From the NCBI RefSeq assembly GCF_001007935.1, contig NZ_CP011451.1, positions 2,976,001 to 3,040,000 on the forward strand: a stretch of DNA of 64,000 nt, written 5' to 3'. The notes below the pieces were generated by a model, which saw only the letters and a program-made list of their open reading frames with translations, was not told where the DNA came from and searched no databases. Below are positions 20,188 to 29,323 of the stretch, one piece after another. Positions within the stretch are counted from its first letter, which is position 1; every line of letters starts with the position of its first letter. The position numbers and the translations under genes were made by a program. The stretch comes from Nitrosomonas communis (GTDB taxonomy: Bacteria; Pseudomonadota; Gammaproteobacteria; Burkholderiales; Nitrosomonadaceae).

Positions 20188-21294
20188 ATGAAAACACGTG
20201 CCGCTGTTGCCTGGCAGGCAGGACAACCTCTCACGATTGAAGAAGTCGATTTGATGGCTCCCCAAGCCGGCGAAGTCCTGGTTGAAATCAAAGCAACCGG
20301 CATTTGCCATACCGATTATTACACCCTTTCCGGCGCTGATCCGGAAGGATTATTTCCAGCCATCCTGGGACATGAAGGCGCAGGTGTCGTGGTTGATACC
20401 GGTCCTGATGTCAAATCGTTGCAGCAGGGCGATCATGTCATTCCCTTGTATACGCCGGAGTGTCGTGAATGCAAATTCTGTCTGTCCCGAAAAACCAATC
20501 TATGCCAGGCCATTCGCAGTACTCAGGGTCGCGGCATGATGCCGGATACCACCTCCCGCTTTTCACTCAATGGAAAACTGATCCTGCATTATATGGGTAC
20601 CTCCACTTTTTCCAATTATGTAGTCGTACCTGAAATTGCACTGGCCAAAATTCGCAAGGACGCCCCCTTCGATAAGGTCTGCTATATCGGTTGTGGGGTC
20701 ACTACTGGCATTGGGGCGGTCGTTTTTACCGCTAAAGTAGAAGCCGGGGCCAATATCGCGGTATTCGGCCTTGGCGGCATTGGTTTGAATGTCATCCAGG
20801 GCGCCAGGATGGTCGGAGCTGACAAAATCATCGGTGTGGATATCAACCCGGCGCGCGAAAAAATGGCGCGGGAATTCGGGATGACGCATTTCCTCAACCC
20901 CAATGAAACAGAGAATATTGTCGATGCCATCGTGCAATTGACAGGCGGGGGTGCCGACTATAGCTTTGAATGCATCGGCAATCCGCAGGTCATGCGTCAG
21001 GCACTGGAATGTACGCACAAGGGATGGGGGCGCAGCATCATTATTGGTGTGGCAGCAGCCGGCGCTGAAATCAGCACGCGCCCGTTCCAGTTGGTGACAG
21101 GTCGTAAATGGGAAGGTTCTGCCTTCGGTGGGGCTCGTGGTCGCACTGATGTTCCCAGAATCGTCGACTGGTATATGGAGGGAAAAATCAAGATCGATCC
21201 CTTGATTACGCATACACTGAAGCTGGAAGATATCAATGAAGGCTTCCAATTGATGAAAGCAGGCCAATCCATCCGTTCGGTCGTCATTTACTAA
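20188..21294 (+). CDS. frmA: S-(hydroxymethyl)glutathione dehydrogenase (class III alcohol dehydrogenase)
   Basis: It oxidises the formaldehyde-glutathione adduct to S-formylglutathione with NAD, and class III enzymes also act as GSNO reductases. The 368-aa protein carries catalytic zinc ligands C40, H62/E63 and C169, structural zinc cysteines C92, C95, C98 and C106, and the NAD fold GLGGIG (194-199). AAGGA upstream of the ATG supports the start. fghA follows after 4 bp, so the two steps are made together. No frmR-type regulator lies next to it. Confidence 0.97.
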   Translation: MKTRAAVAWQAGQPLTIEEVDLMAPQAGEVLVEIKATGICHTDYYTLSGADPEGLFPAILGHEGAGVVVDTGPDVKSLQQGDHVIPLYTPECRECKFCLSRKTNLCQAIRSTQGRGMMPDTTSRFSLNGKLILHYMGTSTFSNYVVVPEIALAKIRKDAPFDKVCYIGCGVTTGIGAVVFTAKVEAGANIAVFGLGGIGLNVIQGARMVGADKIIGVDINPAREKMAREFGMTHFLNPNETENIVDAIVQLTGGGADYSFECIGNPQVMRQALECTHKGWGRSIIIGVAAAGAEISTRPFQLVTGRKWEGSAFGGARGRTDVPRIVDWYMEGKIKIDPLITHTLKLEDINEGFQLMKAGQSIRSVVIY

Positions 21295-21298
21295 CAGC

Positions 21299-22150
21299 AT
21301 GACGACTCATCTGGAAACGCGCAGCACCCATCGCTGTTTTGGAGGCACACAAGGTTTCTATCAGCATTTATCAGAAACCATCGGTTTGCCAATGCGATTT
21401 TCGGTCTATCAACCCCCGCAGGCTCAGCACGGCTCAGTACCCGTCCTTTTCTTTCTTGCCGGACTGACCTGCACGGAAGAGACCTTCATGATCAAGGCAG
21501 GCGCACAACGTATGGCTGCTCAACTCGGTATCATGCTGGTCAGCATGGATACTAGCCCTCGCGAGACAGGTATTCCAGGTGAAGCAGGCGATTGGGAGTT
21601 GGGTGCGGGTGCAGGATTTTATCTGGATGCAACTGAAGCACCTTGGTCAAAGTATTTCCGGATGGAAAGTTATGTGACACAGGAGCTGTACCAGCTCATT
21701 TTGTCCCATTTCCCGGCACAGCAAAATCGTGTCGGTATCTTTGGCCATTCGATGGGCGGCCATGGCGCCTTAACACTTGCGCTGCGCAATCCAGATCTGT
21801 ATCGATCCGTTTCAGCATTTGCTCCGATCGCTGCTCCGCAACACTGCCCGTGGGGCCAGAAAGCATTCAGTCATTATCTGGGCGCATCTCGCGAAAATTG
21901 GTGCAAACATGATGCAACCGCCTTAATCGAAGCGGGGCATCGACTACCTGCGCTCCTCATTGATCAAGGTCTCAAGGACCCTTTCCTGGCAGAACAATTG
22001 CAGCCAGATCGTTTTGAAGCAGCCTGCCGGCTGCATGGGCAACCCCTGACAATCCGCCGCCATGATGGCTATGACCACGGCTATTACTTTATCAGCACCT
22101 TCATGACAGATCACTTACAGCATCATTATGATCAGCTTAGTCAGCTATAG
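21299..22150 (+). CDS. fghA: S-formylglutathione hydrolase
   Basis: It hydrolyses S-formylglutathione to formate and glutathione, the second step of formaldehyde detoxification. The 283-aa esterase-D-type alpha/beta hydrolase has the nucleophile motif GHSMGG (S151), acid D227 (IDQGLKDPF) and H260 (GYDHGYYF). ATG is 4 bp after the frmA stop. It converges on the EAL gene with only 8 bp between stop codons. Confidence 0.96.
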   Translation: MTTHLETRSTHRCFGGTQGFYQHLSETIGLPMRFSVYQPPQAQHGSVPVLFFLAGLTCTEETFMIKAGAQRMAAQLGIMLVSMDTSPRETGIPGEAGDWELGAGAGFYLDATEAPWSKYFRMESYVTQELYQLILSHFPAQQNRVGIFGHSMGGHGALTLALRNPDLYRSVSAFAPIAAPQHCPWGQKAFSHYLGASRENWCKHDATALIEAGHRLPALLIDQGLKDPFLAEQLQPDRFEAACRLHGQPLTIRRHDGYDHGYYFISTFMTDHLQHHYDQLSQL

Positions 22151-22158
22151 CAACTTAA

Positions 22159-23385
22159 TCAGTTTGTGCTAACTACCAAAAGCTCCGTTTGTACCCTGTT
22201 TAGCCACACTTTTATCCATTCTGGAATTTCTTCGGCCAATAATGGTTTTGAGACAAAATTACCTTGCGCGAGATCACAGCCAGTACGGCGCAGTAATTCC
22301 CAGTCATCCCTATCTTCAACCCCTTCCGCCACTGATTCCATATTTAATTGTTTGGCCAATGCCAGACTAGCATCATAAATCACACGCAGCGTTTCATCTT
22401 TCCAGGCCCGGTGGACGAATCCTTGATCGATCTTGAGCTCATCAAAGGGAATATCGCGTAACTGCGCCAATGAAGAATGTCCGGTACCAAAATCATCGAT
22501 GGAAAGCTGAAAGCGCTTCAAGCGCAGTCGCGTCAGAATCTCGAGCGATACGCGCATATCCCCCATCAACTGACTCTCAGTGATTTCCAGCACCAGTTTT
22601 TGCGGTAAAATTCCGATGTCGGCAGCAAGCTTAACAACGTGATCCTGGAAATCCAGAGAAGTCAGATTATCCATAGAAACATTGACGGAAACGCGTAACT
22701 CAAACCCTGCCTGTTGCCATTTTTTGGCTTGTGTAAATGCCTGTAAAAGGACGAACTGAGTTAAATCATTGATCAGGCCGTGTTCCTCCGCTACATGGAT
22801 AAATTGATCCGGAAAAACGAGGCCATCTTCAGCATGATGCCAACGCACCAATGTCTCGACCCCCACGACTGCACCACTGGCAACCGATACCTTCGGCTGA
22901 TAATAATTGATCAGTGCGCCTTCTTTAATGGCAGTTTTGATTTCTTCCGCGCTATATATTTTTTTAGCTTTAGATGGTTTTGCTGGCACTGGTGGCGCCC
23001 ATTGTGTCAACAATGCCAGCATTGCTTCAGGCTGGACAGGTTTTTGCAGATAACCAAGCATATGTATTTTATGCGCCTGCACCAATCTCTCAGCCGTTCT
23101 CAGCATGCGCTCATCCTCGCCGCTCACGAGAATCAAGCTGCCCGTAAACTGCCGATCAACCAGATAACGCACAAATTCGATCCCGTCCATTCCCGGCATG
23201 TTCAAATCAAGCAATATCAGATCAGGCCGGGTTGCCTCGTTATCCACCTGCACTAATGCATCTGGCCCATTATCACAGCAAACAACGGATGTAAATCCGT
23301 GTTTTGCCAGCATCCGTGCCAACAATTTGAGCATAAACTGCTCATCGTCAAGAATCAAAATCTTGATCGCAGATCTTTCGATCAT
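22159..23385 (-). CDS. Response regulator with EAL cyclic-di-GMP phosphodiesterase domain
   Basis: About 408 aa. An N-terminal receiver domain (ILILDDEQFMLKLL, phosphoacceptor D in LILLDLNMPGMDG) is followed from about residue 150 by an EAL domain. The EAL signature reads ETL (GVETLVRWHH), keeping the metal-binding glutamate, and IDDFGTGHSS, KIDQGF and SVAEGVED are conserved, so it may still hydrolyse c-di-GMP. The frame opens at 23433, but AAAGGA precedes the ATG at 23385, which begins MIERSAIKIL. It lies downstream of a TetR gene and a membrane hydrolase gene on the same strand. No histidine kinase is adjacent. Confidence 0.92.
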   Translation of the reverse strand: MIERSAIKILILDDEQFMLKLLARMLAKHGFTSVVCCDNGPDALVQVDNEATRPDLILLDLNMPGMDGIEFVRYLVDRQFTGSLILVSGEDERMLRTAERLVQAHKIHMLGYLQKPVQPEAMLALLTQWAPPVPAKPSKAKKIYSAEEIKTAIKEGALINYYQPKVSVASGAVVGVETLVRWHHAEDGLVFPDQFIHVAEEHGLINDLTQFVLLQAFTQAKKWQQAGFELRVSVNVSMDNLTSLDFQDHVVKLAADIGILPQKLVLEITESQLMGDMRVSLEILTRLRLKRFQLSIDDFGTGHSSLAQLRDIPFDELKIDQGFVHRAWKDETLRVIYDASLALAKQLNMESVAEGVEDRDDWELLRRTGCDLAQGNFVSKPLLAEEIPEWIKVWLNRVQTELLVVSTN

Positions 23386-23446
23386 GATGTTCCTTTCCAG
23401 GGAAAATAATGCGTCATGAGCTAGAATAAACATAGCTCAAACCCGT

Positions 23447-24493
23447 TTAATCAATCCAAAAAGCGCCTTTTTGACGTTGCAAATACCACTTAGTGCTCCC
23501 GTCTTCTCTGCACCCGCCATAGCGAAACGATGGGGGCAGTATGGGAAATTTAAACCGTAAATCATAAAACCAGATACATACTCCTTTTTCAGAGGTGTCA
23601 ATTCTATCGAATTGTGGAAATACCGCAAACCGTCGGAAATCTGCCAAGGCAGGCTGATGCCAGGCTTCACGTACCAGCATGGTATCAGCAGGAATATCAC
23701 CAAACCGCTTAACTTGTTGCCACTTTGCTGAATTCAGCGGCTGATAAACGGCAAGCATTTCCGATAGCACGCCATGATCAGGAAACGCCGCCGAGAAATC
23801 AGATGACAATTTAACTAATAGAATATGATAAATTTCTTCCTGCATGACAACGATTTGCCAGTTAAAAGGCGAAAAAGGCTGTGGTAACACCCTGATTTCT
23901 GCGGCAGGGAGAGCCATTTTCTGGACATAAGCCAGACCAATGCCCCTAGCCCGTTCATGCAAAGAGACTAAAAATATCACATACATCGTCAGGCAAATGA
24001 GCGCAGAACCAGCGATAGACTTCTTTTCTGGAAAAATGTAACTCATGACCAGCCCCAAGATGATAATGGCACTGAACCATAAGTCAACGACAAACGCGAG
24101 CGGCAGAGAAAATCGTTCGGTAGAAAAAGGCGCCAGCAGCATCACTCCATAAGACGTCATCAAATCTTCTGTGATATGAATGGCAATTCCAAGACCGGAC
24201 GGAATCAAAAAAAGCTGCCATGAATAACGGCCACGCGCAACCTTGGAAAATAAATGTGCCAGCAGAAATGCCCACAGCGGCAACATCACGAGCGAATGGG
24301 TGGGGCCTTGATGCCAATTAAGATAGATCAGCGTATCAATTAACCGTAATACCACATCCATATCAGGAAAAGCTGCCGCCGTCATGCCGGCGATGAGGCG
24401 GATACGCACTGGTAGCGCTTTTAATCTCGGCAGCACTGGCTCGGCTGCACGCACCAGCAAGGCACCGCTTAAGGCATGAGTCAAGGTATCCAT
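23447..24493 (-). CDS. Membrane-bound metal-dependent hydrolase (YdjM/DUF457 family)
   Basis: The 348-aa inner membrane protein starts MDTLTHALSGALLV, the hallmark of the YdjM-like family, with the metal-type motif FPDMDVV and HQGPTHSLV a little later. About four or five hydrophobic segments fill the first 190 residues, and a soluble C-terminal half follows. Members are annotated as hydrolases by motif, and the substrate is unknown. It is 12 bp after the TetR gene and 61 bp before the EAL regulator. Confidence 0.85.
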   Translation of the reverse strand: MDTLTHALSGALLVRAAEPVLPRLKALPVRIRLIAGMTAAAFPDMDVVLRLIDTLIYLNWHQGPTHSLVMLPLWAFLLAHLFSKVARGRYSWQLFLIPSGLGIAIHITEDLMTSYGVMLLAPFSTERFSLPLAFVVDLWFSAIIILGLVMSYIFPEKKSIAGSALICLTMYVIFLVSLHERARGIGLAYVQKMALPAAEIRVLPQPFSPFNWQIVVMQEEIYHILLVKLSSDFSAAFPDHGVLSEMLAVYQPLNSAKWQQVKRFGDIPADTMLVREAWHQPALADFRRFAVFPQFDRIDTSEKGVCIWFYDLRFKFPILPPSFRYGGCREDGSTKWYLQRQKGAFWID

Positions 24494-24505
24494 CGCATGG
24501 GATGA

Positions 24506-25162
24506 TCAATGGGTCGAGTATTTGCTGGAAGATGGGCTGATACGAGGCACTAGTGTCAGGATGGCACTTGGCTTGGCACCACCATAAATAGTCTCTCCCA
24601 GCCACATTGCTAATTCTAAATTGCGATTCAGGAATTGTCGCGTACGCTTCGATCCAGGTGTTTCATCGCGCATCCAGAAAAAGAACGTCATCAGATAAAC
24701 AGTGGTCAAAGCCGATTCCTCCAGCGCACGCCGCAGAAATGTGGCATCACGTTGCGCTGCTTCACGAATCCATTGCACAGTTCGGCTAATGCGCATCACT
24801 GCCGGAATCTGAATATGGATGTGCCCGGGTTCAAGCTTTGCCAAAATCATTTGGCATGTTACCTTGCGCTGAACCGCCAGGGCATCCAGCCAAATCATGA
24901 TGAGATCATGAATACGCTGCTGCGGTGTCAGTGCTGAGAAATCAGCAGTCTTTGCCTCTCTGAGCATGATGCCGTCTGCCCGATCAAACCAGGCATCCAC
25001 CAGTTCTTCTTTTTCACGAAAGTAATTGCGTATCTCATCCAAGGAAATATTCATTTCAGCCGCAATATCATAAAAACGAACGGCCTCCCAAGAAGTACGC
25101 GCAGCAATTGCAACAGCAGTATTGACAATGTCATCACGGATATTTTCACTTTCTGTTATCAT
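24506..25162 (-). CDS. TetR-family transcriptional regulator
   Basis: A 218-aa regulator. The N-terminal helix-turn-helix is visible in SWEAVRFYDIAAEMNISLDEIRNYFREKEELVDAWF (about residues 19-54), with the usual TetR tail of helices for ligand binding and dimerisation. A strong AAGGAGG at 25168-25174 precedes the ATG. It heads a likely operon with the membrane hydrolase, and is divergent from a secreted-protein gene. Its ligand is unknown. Confidence 0.88.
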   Translation of the reverse strand: MITESENIRDDIVNTAVAIAARTSWEAVRFYDIAAEMNISLDEIRNYFREKEELVDAWFDRADGIMLREAKTADFSALTPQQRIHDLIMIWLDALAVQRKVTCQMILAKLEPGHIHIQIPAVMRISRTVQWIREAAQRDATFLRRALEESALTTVYLMTFFFWMRDETPGSKRTRQFLNRNLELAMWLGETIYGGAKPSAILTLVPRISPSSSKYSTH

Positions 25163-25184
25163 CTTGCCCTCCTTAAGCGATTGC

Positions 25185-25200
25185 TTCTCGATTGCGAGAA
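25185..25200. promoter_or_regulatory. Candidate operator palindrome in the tetR upstream region
   Basis: TTCTCGATTGCGAGAA is a 6-4-6 inverted repeat 23 bp upstream of the TetR start codon, between two divergent genes. TetR proteins usually bind such palindromes in their own promoter, so autoregulation is a reasonable inference. Direct CGATTGC words overlap it. Confidence 0.45.
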
Positions 25201-25346
25201 ATACACTTTAATTAGCTAAATTGTGCTTTATATCCTATAAGAAATAAGAGAACATGCTCGCAATTTTTTATCTCGATATAAAGATAGGATACTCTAACCA
25301 ATTCAATAAAAATAAATTTCAACAAATTAAATTAGAGGTTATTTAT

Positions 25347-26216
25347 ATGAAACAATGCATGAAGCCGTTTATTTTATCTGCCTGCTCCCTTGCTCTGCTG
25401 GGCAGCACCCATTTTGCATCAGCAGATACTGCCGGTGATGCTGAAACCTTGCTCAACTGGGCTGAAAATACTTATCGTAAATTCTTCCCAAGCCATCAGG
25501 CTACGCAAAGTATTGAGCCTTGGCTCTTCAGACATTACCCTGAAGTGGGAATTTATGCAGGCGTCAATAAGACTGATAACGGCGTTTATGTATTAGGCGG
25601 ACCTTGGGGCAATAATCCTACCTTCATTGACAACCTGCCCAATATGCTCAACCATATTGCCAATTCAGGTGGCAATGGCAGTATCCCTGCCTGCAACACC
25701 GCCAATATCCCTGACGGTCTGTTTTACACGCAAAGTGGCAATGTCGTCAATGTCACGACTAATGGGCAATGCATTCCACTTCCCACGAATAGCAATTTGT
25801 GTGAGCCCCCCCGCCAGGCTGTTGCAACAGGTATTTCCTTACTCACCACCAGCAACGGTACTCCCCCTGATATAAAAGGAATTACCATGAGCATCCCGGG
25901 CATTCCCAACCCATTTCAATCTCTTGCAAGTGATTTCTCCAACATCAAGCATTGCACCATTAATGCACCGGCAGAAAACGCCAATTTAATCATCAACTCA
26001 GATGTTTGCTACGACATGACATCCGCATTCGAAGGACAATTTGGCAGTATTCCTGGTATGACGATTACTCCGCCCATCACTATGGCAATCAAAAATACTG
26101 TTACCAGTCAGACTGTAGCCGACTGTTTCGCCACAGATGCCAGTAGTATCTCCGATGCCTTCACTAATGAAGTGTGGGTCAAACAAAATGGTTCTTTTAT
26201 CAAAGTTAACAATTAA
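25347..26216 (+). CDS. Secreted protein of unknown function
   Basis: The 289-aa protein starts MKQCMKPFILSACSLALLGS with a signal peptide ending near HFASA. An N-terminal module of about 80 residues follows (ETLLNWAENTYRKFFPSH, then VGIYAGVNKTDNGVYVLGGP). The mature C-half has six or more cysteines and no membrane segment. The frame can extend to 25254, but AGAGGTT lies before the ATG at 25347 and the signal peptide starts there. No family function is recognised. Divergence from the TetR gene makes it a possible target of that regulator. Confidence 0.78.
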   Translation: MKQCMKPFILSACSLALLGSTHFASADTAGDAETLLNWAENTYRKFFPSHQATQSIEPWLFRHYPEVGIYAGVNKTDNGVYVLGGPWGNNPTFIDNLPNMLNHIANSGGNGSIPACNTANIPDGLFYTQSGNVVNVTTNGQCIPLPTNSNLCEPPRQAVATGISLLTTSNGTPPDIKGITMSIPGIPNPFQSLASDFSNIKHCTINAPAENANLIINSDVCYDMTSAFEGQFGSIPGMTITPPITMAIKNTVTSQTVADCFATDASSISDAFTNEVWVKQNGSFIKVNN

Positions 26217-26362
26217 CTTATTCTACTTTTAACACCCGCTCTTCACCCTTATGTCGCCTGAACGGTGACACAAGGGTGAATTGGCACCCAAAAACTGTAC
26301 AGATTGTTAAGCTCTGGCAAGATTAAAAAGAAGCTTAATGAAGGTGAGTAACTAACATACTC

Positions 26363-26695
26363 TATTCGGGCGAACTCAAGGCAAAACTAGCGCTAGCAGT
26401 TATACACGGTGCTGAAACTGTCCCACAATTAGCAGCGCGTTATCGTTCTATTTCCAAATCAAAATTGACTTTGTCGGCCTCTCTTTGCCTGTCTGCCGTA
26501 TTATTGATATTTCTGCGGCTTACCTTCGCATCATGTTTGATGTGGAAATGGAAGAATAAGTAAGAGTTTTTATATACCAAAGAATTCAATCACCTGCTGG
26601 AGGTAAAGCAGGATGTATTCATATAATTGGGCAGGTACCCTCAAGAACGATTTCATCAAAGGCTTGACAGTCTTACGCCTGATGAAGTCTACTAC
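26363..26695 (+). pseudogene. IS3-type insertion sequence remnant, interrupted by a MITE copy
   Basis: Left piece (26363-26445) encodes YSGELKAKLALAVIHGAETV and then PQLAARYR, typical of the OrfA helix-turn-helix start of IS3-family elements. Right piece (26627-26695) encodes ERFHQRLDSLTPDEVYY, the OrfB C-terminal signature. Nearly all of the transposase between them is gone, and MITE copy F sits in the gap. It is inactive, and it lies immediately upstream of egtB. Confidence 0.75.
26446..26553. repeat. MITE-like palindromic element, copy F (inverted)
   Basis: It starts TTCTATTTCCAAATCAAA and ends TGTGGAAATGGAA. The interior is in the reverse orientation to copies A-D (ACTTTGTCGGC, GTATTATTGATAT). 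No clean 3-bp duplication flanks it, which fits later rearrangement of the IS remnant it lies in. Confidence 0.8.
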
Positions 26696-26765
26696 CCTTA
26701 CGGAAGAACCAATCACGTTATAGGGAGCCACTTCAATCCCGTCTTTTTCCTTCAGGAGAAGAATC

Positions 26766-28076
26766 ATGGCATCTTCTTTAATATATGCGAAATACGCTTC
26801 AATACGCGCACGCACACTGCAACTAATTGAGCCTCTGAGCGAAGAGGATTGCTGCGTAAAGTCAATAATGCCGGAAATGAGTCCAGTGAAATGGCATCTT
26901 GGTCATATCGCCTGGTTCTTTGAAACCTTTATACTGCAGCATTATGAGAAACCATTCAAACCTTTTCACCCGGCATTTCACACCATGTTCAGCTCTTACA
27001 ATAAGTCTGGCCAGACCCATCCGGATCCCTTGCGTGGGCTATTCACACGTCCATCCTTATCCGTAATTCGCGACTATTGCCGGACAGTGGACGAGCGCAT
27101 GGCACAGGTCCTGAACTACCATGCTGATGATAAAATGGTAAACACCTTAACCATCCTCGGAATGAATCATGAGCGACAGCATCAGGAATTGATACTCACC
27201 GACATCAAGCATTTGCTATCGCAGAATCCGCTTAACCCTTGCTTTATCGTAGCGCAAGATCCTGCACCAACAGCTCCTAAATATCCGCTTGCTTCAGCCC
27301 CTCCTCCACTCGAATGGTGCCACTTCGAAGGGGGGCTTGTGGAGATCGGATATAAGGGAGAAGAATTTAGCTACGACAACGAGTCACCTCGACACAAACA
27401 ATACCTGCTCCCTTATCAACTGGCATCCAGGCTCGTCACCAATGGAGAATATCTTGAATTCATTAAAGCAGGCGGCTACCATAACCCCAGCTTCTGGTTC
27501 TCCGAAGGATGGGACTGGATCAAAGCCCACCGTCGCGAGCATCCCCTCTACTGGCGTGGTAATAATGGCAGCTGGCAGGAATTTTCACTCAGCGGACTAG
27601 CACTGCTAGATCCGTCTTTGCCAGTTATCCATATCTCGCTTTATGAAGCTGAGGCCTACGCTCGATGGTCGGAGGCAAGGCTTCCTACCGAAGCCGAATG
27701 GGAACATGCTGCCTCCCAACAAAAAATAGAAGGATGTTTTGCCGAGAATAACCGGTTTCACCCCTCTACCGCAGTAGTAACCAGTAGAACCGAGCCTGCT
27801 CAACTCTACGGTGATGCATGGGAATGGACGCAGTCAAGCTATTCACGCTATCCTGGCTATAACCCTGCAAAACCGAACGATCACGAGCCCATGTCCATCG
27901 TCTGGGATGAGGCAGTAGGTGAATATAATAGTAGATCCATGGTGAACCAATACGTATTGAGGGGTGGATCCTGTATTACCCCACAAAAGTGGATCCGTGC
28001 GAGTTTCCGCAACTTCTTACCTGCTAGTACTAATTGGTATTTTACGGGCATCCGACTGGCACGCGACGCAACCTGA
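26766..28076 (+). CDS. egtB: Ergothioneine biosynthesis sulfoxide synthase EgtB
   Basis: A non-haem iron enzyme joining hercynine and a thiol donor (gamma-glutamylcysteine or cysteine) through O2. The 436-aa protein has an N-terminal DinB-like four-helix domain carrying iron ligands H47, H135 and H139 (WHLGH, MNHERQHQE). A C-terminal formylglycine-generating-enzyme fold follows (LPTEAEWEHAA, GDAWEWTQSSY, YVLRGGSC). AGGAG at 26754-26758 precedes the ATG. The partner methyltransferase EgtD is not next to it, as it often is. Confidence 0.93.
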   Translation: MASSLIYAKYASIRARTLQLIEPLSEEDCCVKSIMPEMSPVKWHLGHIAWFFETFILQHYEKPFKPFHPAFHTMFSSYNKSGQTHPDPLRGLFTRPSLSVIRDYCRTVDERMAQVLNYHADDKMVNTLTILGMNHERQHQELILTDIKHLLSQNPLNPCFIVAQDPAPTAPKYPLASAPPPLEWCHFEGGLVEIGYKGEEFSYDNESPRHKQYLLPYQLASRLVTNGEYLEFIKAGGYHNPSFWFSEGWDWIKAHRREHPLYWRGNNGSWQEFSLSGLALLDPSLPVIHISLYEAEAYARWSEARLPTEAEWEHAASQQKIEGCFAENNRFHPSTAVVTSRTEPAQLYGDAWEWTQSSYSRYPGYNPAKPNDHEPMSIVWDEAVGEYNSRSMVNQYVLRGGSCITPQKWIRASFRNFLPASTNWYFTGIRLARDAT

Positions 28077-28403
28077 TCATTCGCTTCAAACTGGATGGTA
28101 AGTATTTTTCTGACAAAACAGAAAACCTCATGGTCTTCTCACAGAAACTTACTCATCCAATAGCAAGAAAAATTAGGAGTAGTATATCTTTTTGCACATT
28201 TCTTAATAAAATATATGCTTAACGAATGAATTTTAATCGCTTATTGGTGCGCCAGCGCACAGAAAATAGTAAATACAGCGGCTATACTCTTAAATAGCTC
28301 TTATATTGAACCTATCTAATCCAGGTTCGGGCGCTAGTAAATTTTTCCGCTCCTTACTATTCAGTGAGGAACTTCACTCTTAATTATAATGAGGTAATCT
28401 ATT
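28077..28403. other. Intergenic region after egtB
   Basis: An AT-rich stretch of 327 bp. No egtD or other gene is recognisable. The 62-codon frame at 28034-28222 overlaps egtB and looks fortuitous. Confidence 0.5.
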
Positions 28404-28706
28404 ATGAATAATCATTTGAAAGTGGTGTTTACTGTCGTGATGTTAGCGTTCATTCTTTCCGCATGTGATTCCAGGGAAGAAAATAGGCGCGAAAACGTAC
28501 TGGAGCAGAAAGCGGATAGAATGGAAGAGAAAGCGGATATGACGCGTGATCGTGGAGAAGCCGCGGCCGATCGGATAGAAAAACGAGATCCAGGACTGAC
28601 TGATTCTCCCTCTATTGACCGTGCTGCCGAGGCCACTCGTAAGTCTACAGAGAGAAGCGCCGATCAAATGGAAGAGCAAGCTGATCGTATACGTGAGCAG
28701 AAGTAA
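28404..28706 (+). CDS. Small lipoprotein with charged coiled-coil repeats
   Basis: The 100-aa protein has a type II signal peptide with lipobox ILSAC (Cys21), so it should be a lipid-anchored envelope protein. The mature part is almost entirely charged heptad-like repeats (VLEQKADRMEEKADMTRDRG and later RSADQMEEQADRIREQK), predicted to form a coiled coil. GAGG about 10 bp before the ATG supports the start. Function unknown; a stress-linked structural role is only a guess from the nearby stress genes. Confidence 0.8.
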   Translation: MNNHLKVVFTVVMLAFILSACDSREENRRENVLEQKADRMEEKADMTRDRGEAAADRIEKRDPGLTDSPSIDRAAEATRKSTERSADQMEEQADRIREQK

Positions 28707-28725
28707 CGGTTGATCTGATCAACAC

Positions 28726-28752
28726 CGGCTCCTCCTTTTAGCGGGGAGCCGC
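28726..28752 (+). terminator. Hairpin after the lipoprotein gene
   Basis: CGGCTCC (28726-28732) pairs with GGAGCCG (28745-28751) across a short loop. A smaller palindrome, GTTGATCTGATCAAC (28709-28723), precedes it. There is no clear T-run after the stem, so intrinsic termination is uncertain. Confidence 0.45.
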
Positions 28753-29323
28753 AAGAACACAATATATGCTGGTTACAAAAAGTAGGAAAGTAAGAGTCAA
28801 ACTCTACGAAATGCTTGATTATGTATATAATTTATTTACACATAAATTTTGGCATATATTTGTACTTTTCAAAAAACCGGGGCACAAGCTGGTACTCAGC
28901 TCAGAACTATCAATTTAGTTAGAGTGTAGGACTTTCTAATAAAGAAGAGTCTGAAAGAAATTGGTGAATTTGAGTATTCGAACTTGATTCCGTTTTGGTC
29001 TGATTAAAAGTATCTCACTCATATTTTTACCATTGTTCAGCTCTTTACCCTTGGTATCGATAGTTGCCTCAGGAAAGAAGCACGGGCGGTAGAATTAACA
29101 GGCGCTCGAAGTTAATATACGGGTTAAAGAGATCGGTACAGAACACATTGACTTTTCTATCAAACCATTACCAAATATGGGTATATCCCTGATGTGTACG
29201 CACAACAGCATGGTGTTTGAATTCAACCAGAGCACATTATTGAGTGTTACAAATAGAGTAACTTAGTATTTATAAGAAAGTTGTTATAAACGAAACATTT
29301 TTTTCTTAATAAATCTAATATTT
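28753..29323. other. Gene-free AT-rich stretch
   Basis: About 570 bp between convergent genes. No credible coding frame, RNA gene or repeat was recognised. Confidence 0.45.
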
